This document shows, piece after piece, positions 1-8,044 of a DNA stretch of 22,068 nt. A program made the translations under genes and the position numbers. Source of the DNA: Anaerolineaceae bacterium. GTDB taxonomy: Bacteria; Chloroflexota; Anaerolineae; Anaerolineales; Anaerolineaceae. A model generated the notes under the pieces. The model was not told the origin of the DNA. It worked only from the letters and a program-made list of their open reading frames with translations, and made no database searches. The stretch is taken from positions 1 through 22,068 of the forward strand of contig JAIOTF010000018.1 in assembly GCA_021107195.1 (NCBI GenBank), written 5' to 3'. Numbering within the stretch: position 1 is the first letter of the stretch; each line of letters opens with the position of its first letter.

Positions 1-1236
1 ACACATTTCGCCATTGATGATCGTATCTCGCACGTCCCCCCCACGCGCGCAACAAACCAGCATCTCTAATCGTCTGTCTGCGTGGCATGGGCGCAGGTGA
101 GTACCCTTCAATTCGACGATTGCCAGATCAGCCAAGCGGCCAGGCAGAAGTTCGCCTGCCTCCATCCGGCACCCTCCAGCTGCTTCGATCGTTGCCATGC
201 GGCACCCATCCCGCGCGGATAAAGCATTCGCATTGTTGGTTGCAACCCGTGCTAAAAAAACCGCGGCCCGCATTTCCTCCCACATATCGAGAAGGTCATT
301 TGATGCACATCCATCCGTCCCCACGCTCAGGCGTATTCCGGTTTCTTTCATCTTAATGACTGGTGCAATTCCATCCGCCAGCTTCATATTGCTCTTTGGG
401 CAATGGACCACGTGCGTCCCGGAATTTCCGAGGCGTTCGATATCTGATTCGCTTACATGTACACAATGCACTGCGCTCAGACGCGGCGACAATAATCCCA
501 AATCGTCCAGAAGTTCGACCGGGGTCATCCCGCGATTGCTCAGAGTGTCTTGCACTTCGCTGGCAATCTCCGATACGTGTATTTGTATTCCCAGGTCATG
601 CTTTTCAGCCTGTTCACCGGCCCATAACAGTAAGTTGTCATCACAAAGAAATACTGTCGATGGCGACAGACAAACCTGCACCAACCCGTCGGGTTGGTGC
701 CATTTCTCGATGAACGCCACGGCTTTTGCCCTGGTTTTTTCTTCGTCACCAATCAATTCTTCAGGAATCCACTGGTTAGCCAGCACATAACCCACCACGC
801 CGCGCAAGCCGATATCCTGCCAGGCGTAAAAGCTTTCTTCATTGATGTGATCCATCTCCAGGCAGCAGGTTATTCCCCCTTTGATCATCTCGATTGCAGC
901 ACAGGCTGACCACAAATACGCGCTGCGATTGTTCCCCTGTTGAAATTGTTCGGTTAGCGCGCCTACGGTTGGAAATAATACTTGGTTGCACCAGGGAACC
1001 AGAGGTAACCCGGGCGAAACCCCCTTGAGAAAATTCTGATATAGGTGAGTGTGAGGGTTGATCAATCCCGGAATGACGGCACAGCCCTCGGCATCGATAG
1101 CTTCAGCGCCTGACGGGACTTTAAGCTTGTGCCCAATAGAGACAATACGCCCGTTCTCTATCAGCATGTCGCAATCACGCTGAATATGATCTACATTCGA
1201 TACCAGATACGATATATTTCGGATGTTCAATAACAT
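1..1236 (-). CDS. Amidohydrolase, TrzN/SsnA/MtaD-like, C-terminus cut by window edge
   Basis: The frame is open for 412 codons from ATG at 1236 to the left edge with no stop, so the C-terminus is missing. Visible features of the metal-dependent cytosine deaminase/chlorohydrolase branch are PGLINPHTHLYQN (residues 56-68) with the metal-binding HxH at 62-64, IQIHVSE with H220, a histidine at 257 or 260, HCPKSNMKLADG (278-289), and VGTDGCASNDLLDMWEEMR (305-323) with the metal/catalytic Asp at 308. The N-terminal beta segment and a late GRLADLAIV stretch (367-374) are the usual composite-domain parts. Members hydrolyse C-N bonds of purines, pyrimidines or guanidines (guanine, S-adenosylhomocysteine, triazines); the exact substrate cannot be read. 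A weak AGGA lies about 12 nt before the ATG. It is divergent from the export genes and its left neighbour is outside the window. Confidence 0.87.
   Translation of the reverse strand, partial: MLLNIRNISYLVSNVDHIQRDCDMLIENGRIVSIGHKLKVPSGAEAIDAEGCAVIPGLINPHTHLYQNFLKGVSPGLPLVPWCNQVLFPTVGALTEQFQQGNNRSAYLWSACAAIEMIKGGITCCLEMDHINEESFYAWQDIGLRGVVGYVLANQWIPEELIGDEEKTRAKAVAFIEKWHQPDGLVQVCLSPSTVFLCDDNLLLWAGEQAEKHDLGIQIHVSEIASEVQDTLSNRGMTPVELLDDLGLLSPRLSAVHCVHVSESDIERLGNSGTHVVHCPKSNMKLADGIAPVIKMKETGIRLSVGTDGCASNDLLDMWEEMRAAVFLARVATNNANALSARDGCRMATIEAAGGCRMEAGELLPGRLADLAIVELKGTHLRPCHADRRLEMLVCCARGGDVRDTIINGEMC
678..700. repeat. 23-bp near-perfect palindrome inside the amidohydrolase gene
   Basis: GCACCAACCCG and CGGGTTGGTGC are exact 11-base reverse complements around a single T at 689. 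On the minus strand the site encodes part of the H-Q-P-D-G-L-V-Q stretch, so it is fully inside coding sequence. Arms this long are not expected often by chance in 22 kb. It could be a protein-binding site, a REP-like unit, or coincidence of codon choice. Confidence 0.5.
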
Positions 1237-1276
1237 CGTTGCGTTCTGATCCTGTTGTCGACTACTAAGGAATATG

Positions 1277-1298
1277 ACATTTGCTCATAACATTTGCT
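1277..1298. repeat. Tandem 9-bp direct repeat (ACATTTGCT)
   Basis: ACATTTGCT occurs at 1277-1285 and again at 1290-1298, a 13-bp period, between the predicted amidohydrolase -10 box and its start codon. It may be an operator or chance. No partner regulator is visible. Confidence 0.35.
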
Positions 1299-1309
1299 TA
1301 TTCCAGAAT

Positions 1310-1318
1310 ATTATAGCA
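1310..1318 (-). promoter_or_regulatory. Extended -10 promoter for the amidohydrolase
   Basis: Read on the minus strand the bases are TGC followed by a consensus TATAAT, an extended -10 element. No good -35 box is present 17 bases upstream, which extended -10 promoters tolerate. Transcription would begin near 1303, giving a leader of about 65 nt before the ATG at 1236. Confidence 0.45.
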
Positions 1319-1520
1319 TATACTTTGGTTTCCGGCAGTGAAAAATGCTCCGTGTTCCGTGTTCTCACACCTCCAATTGGATATTTGGGGATTTTCGTGA
1401 TTTTCCGCGGCGCGGTGCGAAATCACCGCAACATGTGGGACGAAGACAGCGATTGTCCCCCATAACTGGCGTAGAATATCAATTCGTCACGGCGATTCCC
1501 AGCGAAACCTTCAATTTTCG

Positions 1521-1549
1521 TTGTGCAACTTTCATCCTGATGGTAAGAT
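1521..1549 (+). promoter_or_regulatory. Possible sigma-70-type promoter for the export operon
   Basis: TTGTGC (1521-1526) and TAAGAT (1544-1549) are separated by 17 bases, about 45 bases before the 1596 start codon. Box matches are only 3/6 and 4/6, so position and spacing are the main support. Confidence 0.3.
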
Positions 1550-1595
1550 TAAATGTTGTGTTTATTGGGCGAAGCCCCGCATTGTATGGTGATAA

Positions 1596-2555
1596 ATGGA
1601 TCAACAAACTGACATCGAGAAATTGAAAGAAGCCGTGCGGATTGCTCCACAAGACTCTGAGGCGTGGGAAGCTCTGGCAGCCTGTCTGGCTGAGAATGGA
1701 CAACGTCAAAAAGCTTTGGGAGCTTACCGTCACAGCTTGGAATTGTCCGGCGGCGATGAGCGGGTTCTGTCGGTGATGAAATTCCTGGAATTAATACCGG
1801 TGGTGCAAGCCGAGGCCGGGAATAGACCTGAAGAGCTGAATACCAGTATTGGACTTTTGCCAGGTGTGACATTGCCGCTGTGGTTTCAGGTATTCTTGGG
1901 GTTGTTCAGTTTTTTGATCATGCTCTTAGCCGCAGTGGCACAGGAGTGGTCTGCCACAGATATGGTGTGGAGTTTGTGGATATCCAGCCTTGTGTTGGGA
2001 TATTCATTCATCATCACTTCTATTCTGACGATGTTCTTTGGTGGTCAAGACCTCAGTACGGTCGGTGCACTTGCCTCGAAGGTAGATAAAAGCTCCCCGG
2101 GGCTTTCAACAGTTTTCCGGGTGGGCGGTGCCGTGTTCATGCTGGTTTTTTTCTCGTTTCATTTTTTATTTTTCCACTTTGTTCATTCTGTATTTCTGAA
2201 TCAATTTTTTCCTTTGGTGCGTGCAGATGTATTTGATGCCATGGGAACGGGATACTTTATTAATTTGATTGCCACCTGCATTCGCCGCTATTGGCCTTTT
2301 ATTGTGATGAGTGCAATTTCTCAATTGGGCAAGTATATTCATGCTTTTCAACAAATTGATTCATCATTGTTTTCCATGCCTTATAAGAATGTGGTACGCA
2401 TGCATTTGAGCATCTTTGTGTTTGCCTTTTTGCATATGACAGGCGTAGCGTCTTTTGCTTTATACTTCGTGCTCATTTTCTACTTCTTCCCGTTGCGCAG
2501 CTTGTGGGATTTTTTAAAAGGAACGCCCAAGCAGCCTGAGAGGTCTTCAGTATGA
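1596..2555 (+). CDS. TPR-motif multi-pass membrane protein of unknown function
   Basis: Predicted 319 aa. Residues 1-50 form a tetratricopeptide-like helix pair (EAWEALAACLAENGQRQKALGAYRHSLEL), suggesting a cytoplasmic protein-binding head. The rest is strongly hydrophobic: likely membrane spans lie near 95-116, 124-147, 175-200, 218-245 (weaker) and 270-300. The C-terminal tail is short and basic. The middle resembles Yip1-type membrane proteins only in general character, so I assign no family. Its stop overlaps the next start (ATGA at 2552-2555), implying translational coupling with the permease and a role as an accessory of that transporter. The ribosome-binding site before 1596 is weak (GGTGAT). 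Confidence 0.8.
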   Translation: MDQQTDIEKLKEAVRIAPQDSEAWEALAACLAENGQRQKALGAYRHSLELSGGDERVLSVMKFLELIPVVQAEAGNRPEELNTSIGLLPGVTLPLWFQVFLGLFSFLIMLLAAVAQEWSATDMVWSLWISSLVLGYSFIITSILTMFFGGQDLSTVGALASKVDKSSPGLSTVFRVGGAVFMLVFFSFHFLFFHFVHSVFLNQFFPLVRADVFDAMGTGYFINLIATCIRRYWPFIVMSAISQLGKYIHAFQQIDSSLFSMPYKNVVRMHLSIFVFAFLHMTGVASFALYFVLIFYFFPLRSLWDFLKGTPKQPERSSV

Positions 2556-4807
2556 AGATGGTCATCAGAAATCTTCTTCGGCGGAAAACGCGCACCCTTT
2601 TGACCTTGTTGGGGATCAGTGTGGGCGTCGCGGCTATCATTGGTCTGGGAACAATGGCAGAAGGTCTGGATGCTGGTTATGATTCTATGCTCTCTGGCAG
2701 CAATGCAGATTTGGTGTTGAGCCAGCCTGATGTGATGGACATTTCGATGAGCTCCGTAGAAGCAGAGATCGCCAATGAGTTGGAAGCGATGCCGGAGGTC
2801 GAAGAAGTAAGCGGTATGCTGCAAGGGTTTATGCAGGCTGAGGCTTCACCCGTATTTTTTATTTTTGGTTATTCGGAAGACAGTTTCATTCTGGATCGAT
2901 TTAATATCATTCGTGGCACGGGGTTATATGATCGTGCTGCGCAGCAAGGTAAAGGCAAGCCGGTGATCCTCGGTTCTGCGGCAGCTGAGTCGTTCAAAAA
3001 AGATGTGGGCGATTCTATCCGATTGGGGAGCAGTACATATCGCGTTGTTGGGATTTATCAGACAGGACAATCTTTTGAAGATGGCGGTTCAGTACTCCCT
3101 CTTGAAGAAGCGCAAATCTTATTGGGGAAATCCAGGCAAGTTAGTTTGTTCTATATCCGATTAAAGGATAATGCCGAAAGGGAATCGGTACAATCCCGTG
3201 TGGAACGTCGTTGGCCGGATTTGACATTAAGTTCGACCAGCGAATACGCCGATCAGCAAGTGATGGGCGATTTCATGAAAGTCTATGTGTGGGTGATTGC
3301 CGGACTCGCTATTGTCCTCGGTGGGGTGGGTATGGCGAATGCGCAGTTGATGGCGGTATTTGAGCGTACGCGTGAAATCGGTGTATTGCGGGCGGTTGGA
3401 TGGACTCGCAAGCGTGTTTTGCGGATGATCCTGCTTGAAGCGTTGGTCGTCAGCGTGATCGGCGGTCTACTCGGCATTGGCCTGGGATGGTTGTTTCTGG
3501 TAATCTCCTCCGATTTTATGGCTTTATTTGGCACCAGCTCGACAAATATTGGCATTGATCTGATAATCCAGGCTGTGGTGACAGTGCTATTGCTGGGGTT
3601 GGCTGGCGGTTTGTACCCTGCCATGCGGGCGGCAAATTTACAGCCGATCGAAGCCCTGCGGTATGAAGGCGGGACGGCTGGGGAGCATGTGCGCCGGCTC
3701 CCATTTGGCGGGATGGCTTTGCAGAGCCTGTGGCAGCGTGCCTTGCGCACTTCGTTGACATTGGTGGTGATTGGGTTGACGGTTGGTGCGATCATGGCGC
3801 TGGAAGCAACGCTGCGTGGCACGGCACAATCTATGACCGAACTGGCGCGAGGGGCTGATGCGGAAATCATGGTGCGTCAGGCAGAAATTGCTGATACCAG
3901 TATGAGCGCCATTGACCAGCGGCTGACCTCAAAAATTCAGGCATTGCCTGAGGTTGCAAATGTCAGCGGTTTGATTTTTACTGCTACCATGCTGCCGGAT
4001 ACGGGTGGATTTTTGATCATTCAGGGCTATTCACCCCATGAGCAGGCTATCCAGCGGTTCAATATTGTGGAAGGCGAAGGACTTAGTGGAAATCATCAGG
4101 TCATCATTGGCCGTTCCATTGCTGAGTCAATGAATAAAGGACCTGGAGATACCCTTGAGATCAGCGGAAATCGATATCGGGTCACGGGTGTTTATGAGAG
4201 TGGTATTGGATGGGAAGATGCGGGCTGTGTGATGACCCTGCGGGACGGCCAGTCATTTGTTGGGCGCCCGCGGAAAGTAACCATGCTGGCAGTACGAGTC
4301 AGTGATCCAAGCCAGGCCGAAGCTGTTGTTGAGAAAATCAATGCGATTGACCCGCAACTGCACGCAGCTTTGGCTGGCGAGTTTGTTGAGCAAATGCCGG
4401 ACATGGAATCTTCAGATGCAATGATGACTGGTATTTCGATGTTGACCATTATTGTCGGCGGCCTGGGGGTGATGAACACGATGTTGATGGCAGTGGTTGA
4501 GCGGACAAGAGAAATTGGCGTTCTGCGTGCCCTCGGCTGGCGTCGGAGAGCAGTGTTGAAAATGATATTAAAAGAAGCGTTCCTGCTCGGCATTCTCGGC
4601 GGGCTTGTAGGCATTGCAATTGCATTTTTACTGGTTGGCGCGATCAAGATGGCGCCGATGGTTGGCGATGTTTTCAATGTTATTTGGGAGTTGAGTGTGT
4701 TTACACGGGCAATAGGAGTCGCGCTTGCGCTGGCATTAGTCGGCGGCCTTTATCCGGCTTATCGTGCAACGAGACTGCTTCCTGTAGAAGCGTTACGCTA
4801 TGAATAG
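2552..4807 (+). CDS. ABC transporter permease with two fused MacB_PCD/FtsX units
   Basis: Predicted 751 aa, about twice the usual 380-400 aa of a MacB/LolC-type permease. Each half has an N-terminal membrane helix (about 13-35 and 400-420), an extracytoplasmic MacB-periplasmic-core-like region (about 40-235 and 425-615), then three FtsX-type helices (about 243-365 and 625-745). The halves are clear homologues: ERTREIGVLRAVGW (271-284) matches ERTREIGVLRALGW (650-663), and both end in P-[IV]-EALRYE (365-372 and 745-751). One polypeptide may therefore supply both permease subunits of a transporter. The family moves lipoproteins, peptides or drugs, or transmits force across the membrane, rather than forming a classic channel. 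The start overlaps the upstream gene by 4 bp. Confidence 0.93.
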   Translation: MKMVIRNLLRRKTRTLLTLLGISVGVAAIIGLGTMAEGLDAGYDSMLSGSNADLVLSQPDVMDISMSSVEAEIANELEAMPEVEEVSGMLQGFMQAEASPVFFIFGYSEDSFILDRFNIIRGTGLYDRAAQQGKGKPVILGSAAAESFKKDVGDSIRLGSSTYRVVGIYQTGQSFEDGGSVLPLEEAQILLGKSRQVSLFYIRLKDNAERESVQSRVERRWPDLTLSSTSEYADQQVMGDFMKVYVWVIAGLAIVLGGVGMANAQLMAVFERTREIGVLRAVGWTRKRVLRMILLEALVVSVIGGLLGIGLGWLFLVISSDFMALFGTSSTNIGIDLIIQAVVTVLLLGLAGGLYPAMRAANLQPIEALRYEGGTAGEHVRRLPFGGMALQSLWQRALRTSLTLVVIGLTVGAIMALEATLRGTAQSMTELARGADAEIMVRQAEIADTSMSAIDQRLTSKIQALPEVANVSGLIFTATMLPDTGGFLIIQGYSPHEQAIQRFNIVEGEGLSGNHQVIIGRSIAESMNKGPGDTLEISGNRYRVTGVYESGIGWEDAGCVMTLRDGQSFVGRPRKVTMLAVRVSDPSQAEAVVEKINAIDPQLHAALAGEFVEQMPDMESSDAMMTGISMLTIIVGGLGVMNTMLMAVVERTREIGVLRALGWRRRAVLKMILKEAFLLGILGGLVGIAIAFLLVGAIKMAPMVGDVFNVIWELSVFTRAIGVALALALVGGLYPAYRATRLLPVEALRYE

Positions 4808-4882
4808 CGTTATATATTAAAATATAAAGTGGATTTATATGCTGAAGAAGATAATGGTGAAAAGCTTTAACAGGAGGAAGAA

Positions 4883-6076
4883 ATGAAGCGATATAAAATG
4901 AAAGATGTTGTATTGCTGGTGTTGATCACAGCGGCTTTGTTGACTGGTTGCGCTGGCAAAGCCTCTAAAGAAGAAACGACAACGCCCGAAGCAGATTTTT
5001 TGGCAAATGTGTTGCCCATCGTGAGCGTGACTGGTGTAGTTGTGCCGGAGCAGTGGGCAACCTTGAGCATCGCTAATAATGGTGTTATTGAAGATCTATT
5101 TGTCGATGAGGGTGATGTCGTCCAGGCAGGGGAAGTTCTGCTGCGCTTGGATGGTCAGGAACGTCTCCAGGCAGCGCGCGATGGTGCGGAGTTGGAGCTT
5201 CTGTCTGCACAGCGCGCGCTGGATGATTTGATGGAGAATTGGCCTTTGATCAAGGCGCAGGCTGAGCTGGAACTGGCACAAGCGCAAATTGCCCTCGAAG
5301 ATGCACAGGATGATCGCAAGGACCTGGATTATCAGCGCGCCGGACAGAACACTGTGGATGAGCTGCGGGCGAATGTGATCCTGGCCAAAGACGCGGTGGA
5401 TACTGCTGAAGAGAATTTTGGCTGGGTGGAAGACAGCTCTGAGGATGATCCCAATCGGGCCTATGCCTTGACGCAATTAGCGCAGGCACGCCGGGCTTAT
5501 GATCGCGCGGTTGCTAACCTGAATTATGCGCTTGGGCTTCCAGACCCGGAAGACGTCTCCGAATCAGATGCTTTGCTGGCTTTGGCTGAGGCACGCGTAG
5601 CAGATGCACAGCTTGAGTTGTCCCGCTTGCAAGAAGGGCCTAACCCGTTGGACATTGAGCAGGCGCAAACCCGTTTGGCAAATGCCAAGTCCCAGTTGGC
5701 AGCAGCCGAGAAATCTTTGGCCGATTTGAGTCTGCGCGCACCGTTTGATGGCACTGTCAGCCGATTGAATGTGCGCCTGAATGAGTGGGTTGTTCCCGGT
5801 CAACCGCTGGTTCTGTTTGGTGATCTTTCCCATTTGCAGGTTGAAACAACTGACTTAAGTGAAATTGATGTTGCCCAGATACAGCCCGGTTCCATTGCTG
5901 ATGTTACTTTCGACGCATTGCCGGACGTTATGGTGGATGGAACGGTCATTCGTATTTCTCCCAAAGCGGATGAAGGGGCCGGCGTAAATTATACAGTTAT
6001 CTTAGAGTTGAGCGAAATTCCGGATGCGTTGCGCTGGGGTATGACAGCCTTTGTAGATATATCCGTTGAGGACTGA
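4883..6076 (+). CDS. HlyD/MacA-like efflux adaptor lipoprotein
   Basis: Predicted 397 aa. The N-terminus has basic residues, a hydrophobic stretch and a lipobox LLTGC with the acylated Cys at 23, so this should be a membrane-anchored extracytoplasmic lipoprotein. Residues 45-92 are the first biotinyl-lipoyl half (DLFVDEGDVVQAGEVLLRLDG). About 93-275 is a long Ala/Glu/Leu-rich alpha-helical coiled-coil hairpin. About 280-310 is the second lipoyl half (LRAPFDGTVSRLNVRLNEWV), followed by beta-barrel and membrane-proximal domains to the end. Such adaptors bridge MacB-like permeases to substrate or an outer partner. AGGAGG at 4872-4877, five bases before the ATG, fixes the start. It lies 75 bases after the permease and 2 bases before the ATPase. 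Confidence 0.92.
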   Translation: MKRYKMKDVVLLVLITAALLTGCAGKASKEETTTPEADFLANVLPIVSVTGVVVPEQWATLSIANNGVIEDLFVDEGDVVQAGEVLLRLDGQERLQAARDGAELELLSAQRALDDLMENWPLIKAQAELELAQAQIALEDAQDDRKDLDYQRAGQNTVDELRANVILAKDAVDTAEENFGWVEDSSEDDPNRAYALTQLAQARRAYDRAVANLNYALGLPDPEDVSESDALLALAEARVADAQLELSRLQEGPNPLDIEQAQTRLANAKSQLAAAEKSLADLSLRAPFDGTVSRLNVRLNEWVVPGQPLVLFGDLSHLQVETTDLSEIDVAQIQPGSIADVTFDALPDVMVDGTVIRISPKADEGAGVNYTVILELSEIPDALRWGMTAFVDISVED

Positions 6077-6078
6077 GG

Positions 6079-6966
6079 ATGATACAGAAAACTGACTGGA
6101 TCGTTGAAACCAGAGAGCTGACCCGTGTATATGGAGACGGGGCAGAGATTCGTGCTTTGGATGGTGTGAATCTGCGTATTGCCAGAGGCGAACTGGTGGC
6201 GGTGATGGGACCCAGCGGCAGTGGCAAGAGTACGTTGTTGAATGCAATTGGTGCTCTCGAGCAGCCCACCAGCGGAGATGTTTTGGTAGATGGTGTCAAT
6301 CTCAAGACGATTGAAGATATTGATAGATTCCGGGCGATGAAAGTGGGCTTTGTGTTTCAGTTGCACAACCTGCTGCCGACAATGACTTCTTTGGAGAATA
6401 TCGAAGTACCTATGATGGGGCATTTCGGCCCAGCAGAGCGACGCAAACGGGCCGAAGAATTGCTTGAGCTGGTGGGGCTTACTGACTGGCGGAGACATTT
6501 GCCTGGACAGCTTTCGGGCGGCCAACGCCAGCGCGTTGCAGTTGCTCGTGCATTGGCCAATAATCCCCCGTTGGTTTTGGCGGATGAACCCACAGGCTCT
6601 CTGGACAGTGTTAGCGGTCAGGAACTCCTGAATCTGATCCGCGACTTGAACCACAGCCAGGGTACCACCTTTTTGTTGGTGACCCATGATATCGCCGTCG
6701 CCCGCCAGACCAGCCGGGTGATTGTGATGAATGATGGAAAGATCCTGCGCGAAGACATTATCGGTTCTCCGCTCGAAGAAGATCTCAAGATGTGGCGTCA
6801 CTCTGGTTTGGGAAAGCGGATTATGAAAGGCGATGAAACAGTTTTGGAGCAGGTGGGAATCAGTAACAAACAGGCCCAAGCACTGAATGCCATTTTCAGC
6901 ACTGCCAATGGTGGCCCGGCAGATTTGAAAAACAGGAGCAGGAAAAAGAAGAAAAAAGACAGATAG
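6079..6966 (+). CDS. ABC transporter ATPase, MacB/LolD class
   Basis: Predicted 295 aa. Motifs in order are Walker A GPSGSGKS (44-51), Q-loop Q94 (FVFQ), signature LSGGQ (145-149), Walker B LVLADE (165-170), D-loop, and H-loop H203. LxNIEVPMM and DEPTGSLD are typical of the MacB/LolD/FtsE export group, and it should energise the double permease encoded two genes upstream. The family usually ends near residue 230; this protein has about 60 more residues, including an Ala/Asn/Gln-containing helix and a lysine-rich tail KKKKKDR. A TGAGG ribosome-binding site overlaps the end of the lipoprotein gene. It is the last gene of the operon, followed by a strong terminator. Confidence 0.94.
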   Translation: MIQKTDWIVETRELTRVYGDGAEIRALDGVNLRIARGELVAVMGPSGSGKSTLLNAIGALEQPTSGDVLVDGVNLKTIEDIDRFRAMKVGFVFQLHNLLPTMTSLENIEVPMMGHFGPAERRKRAEELLELVGLTDWRRHLPGQLSGGQRQRVAVARALANNPPLVLADEPTGSLDSVSGQELLNLIRDLNHSQGTTFLLVTHDIAVARQTSRVIVMNDGKILREDIIGSPLEEDLKMWRHSGLGKRIMKGDETVLEQVGISNKQAQALNAIFSTANGGPADLKNRSRKKKKKDR

Positions 6967-7027
6967 TGCCCCACTGGATCATCTGAGGTTGCCAGCATGA
7001 TTGCTTGCAACACTGTTTATGAAAAGA

Positions 7028-7069
7028 AGAACGGGCTCCGGATAGTCATCTGGAGCCCGTTCTCATTTT
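7028..7069. terminator. Bidirectional intrinsic terminator between convergent operons
   Basis: AGAACGGGCTCC (7028-7039) pairs perfectly with GGAGCCCGTTCT (7052-7063), and an inner GAT/ATC extends the stem. On the plus strand it is followed by CATTTTTT, on the minus strand by TCTTTTC. It lies 61 bases after the ATPase stop and 27 bases after the ilvE stop, so it can end both transcripts. Confidence 0.9.
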
Positions 7070-7089
7070 TTAAATGGGAGTATGTGTAT

Positions 7090-8007
7090 TTAGATGTGAT
7101 CCAGCCATTCAGGGGAGTGGGCATGTCGTCCTTTGATGACTTCCTGAAATGCTTTCTGGATGTCACGCGTGATGGGACCGGCAACGCCGCTGCCGATCTG
7201 ACGGCGGTCAACCTCGCGCACCGGGACACATTCGGCAGCAGTGCCGCACATGAAGATTTCGTCGGCGACGTATAATTGATCGCGAACCAGCGGCTGTTCG
7301 ATAACTTCATATCCCAACTCTTGAGCAAGGGTAATGATCGAATCCCGGGTGATCCCTTCCAGAATAGCGGCAGTGTGTGTGGTGTAGAGCTTGCCTTTGC
7401 GTACGACGAAGAGATTTTCACCAGTACATTCCGCCACATATCCCTGCGGGTCAAGCATGATTGCCTCTTCAAACCCGGCACGCACGGATTCAGCTTTGGC
7501 AAGCATGCTGTTGACATAATTTCCGGCCGCTTTGGATTTGGTCATCATTACGTTCGGGTGATGGCGGGTAAAGGAGGAAACGTTGGCGCGGACGCCCTTT
7601 GTCAGTGATTCTTCACCCAGCATGCTGCCCCATTCCCAGGCGGCAATCGAGACATGAGCTTCTCCCAGATCCATGTTCAAGCCCATGCTGGGTGAAATCA
7701 GGTAGACCAGCGGGCGAATGTAACATGCTTCAAACTCATTTCTGGCAACTGTTTCGCGGGCGGCCAGCATCAGTTCATCTACGCTGAAGGGTAATTTTTT
7801 AAATCCCATGATGTGGGCGGATTCAGCCAGGCGCTGCATGTGTTCCTGGTTGCGGAAGATGGCCGGCCCTTGGTCTGTATTGTAGCAGCGAATACCTTCA
7901 AAACAGGCAAAACCGTAATGCAGGGCGGGATTTAGAAAAGGCACAGTTGCTTTTTCGTAATCTACAAATTTTCCATTCATCCAAACATATTTCGATTCGA
8001 TTCCCAT
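7090..8007 (-). CDS. ilvE: Branched-chain amino acid aminotransferase
   Basis: Predicted 305 aa, the usual length for class IV PLP aminotransferases. It performs the last step for valine, leucine and isoleucine, passing an amino group from glutamate to the 2-oxo acids. The Schiff-base lysine is K159 in TKSKAAGNYVNS; the PLP phosphate region is AECTGENLFVV (192-202) and LEGITRDSI lies at 216-224. The start is MGIESKYVWMNG at 8007, preceded by AAAAGGATC. The frame stays open upstream to 8127, but those 40 codons overlap the end of leuB and read like no IlvE. It is last in the operon, 37 bases after leuB. Confidence 0.95.
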   Translation of the reverse strand: MGIESKYVWMNGKFVDYEKATVPFLNPALHYGFACFEGIRCYNTDQGPAIFRNQEHMQRLAESAHIMGFKKLPFSVDELMLAARETVARNEFEACYIRPLVYLISPSMGLNMDLGEAHVSIAAWEWGSMLGEESLTKGVRANVSSFTRHHPNVMMTKSKAAGNYVNSMLAKAESVRAGFEEAIMLDPQGYVAECTGENLFVVRKGKLYTTHTAAILEGITRDSIITLAQELGYEVIEQPLVRDQLYVADEIFMCGTAAECVPVREVDRRQIGSGVAGPITRDIQKAFQEVIKGRHAHSPEWLDHI

Positions 8008-8044
8008 AATGAATTGATCCTTTTTAATTGATTGATTTTTTCGT

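Larger units (their letters stand above)
1237..1595. other. Divergent intergenic region
   Basis: These 359 bases separate the amidohydrolase (minus) from the export operon (plus). I see one plausible promoter for each side, a 9-bp direct repeat in the amidohydrolase leader, and a 6-bp GC-rich hairpin at 1412-1429 (GCGGTG, loop CGAAAT, CACCGC) without a T-tract, so probably not an intrinsic terminator. A small GGGC-GAA-GCCC hairpin lies shortly before the 1596 start codon. Short reading frames here have no convincing ribosome-binding site or protein character. Confidence 0.6.

Noticed and set aside
197..790. Plus-strand frames over the left edge
   Set aside because: They are shadows of the open minus-strand amidohydrolase, whose motifs are unambiguous.
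1412..1429. Hairpin as intrinsic terminator
   Set aside because: No T-tract follows on either strand and no gene ends nearby.
5989..6879. 296-codon minus-strand frame opposite the ATPase
   Set aside because: The plus strand carries all ABC motifs; the reverse frame is low-complexity shadow text with no motif.
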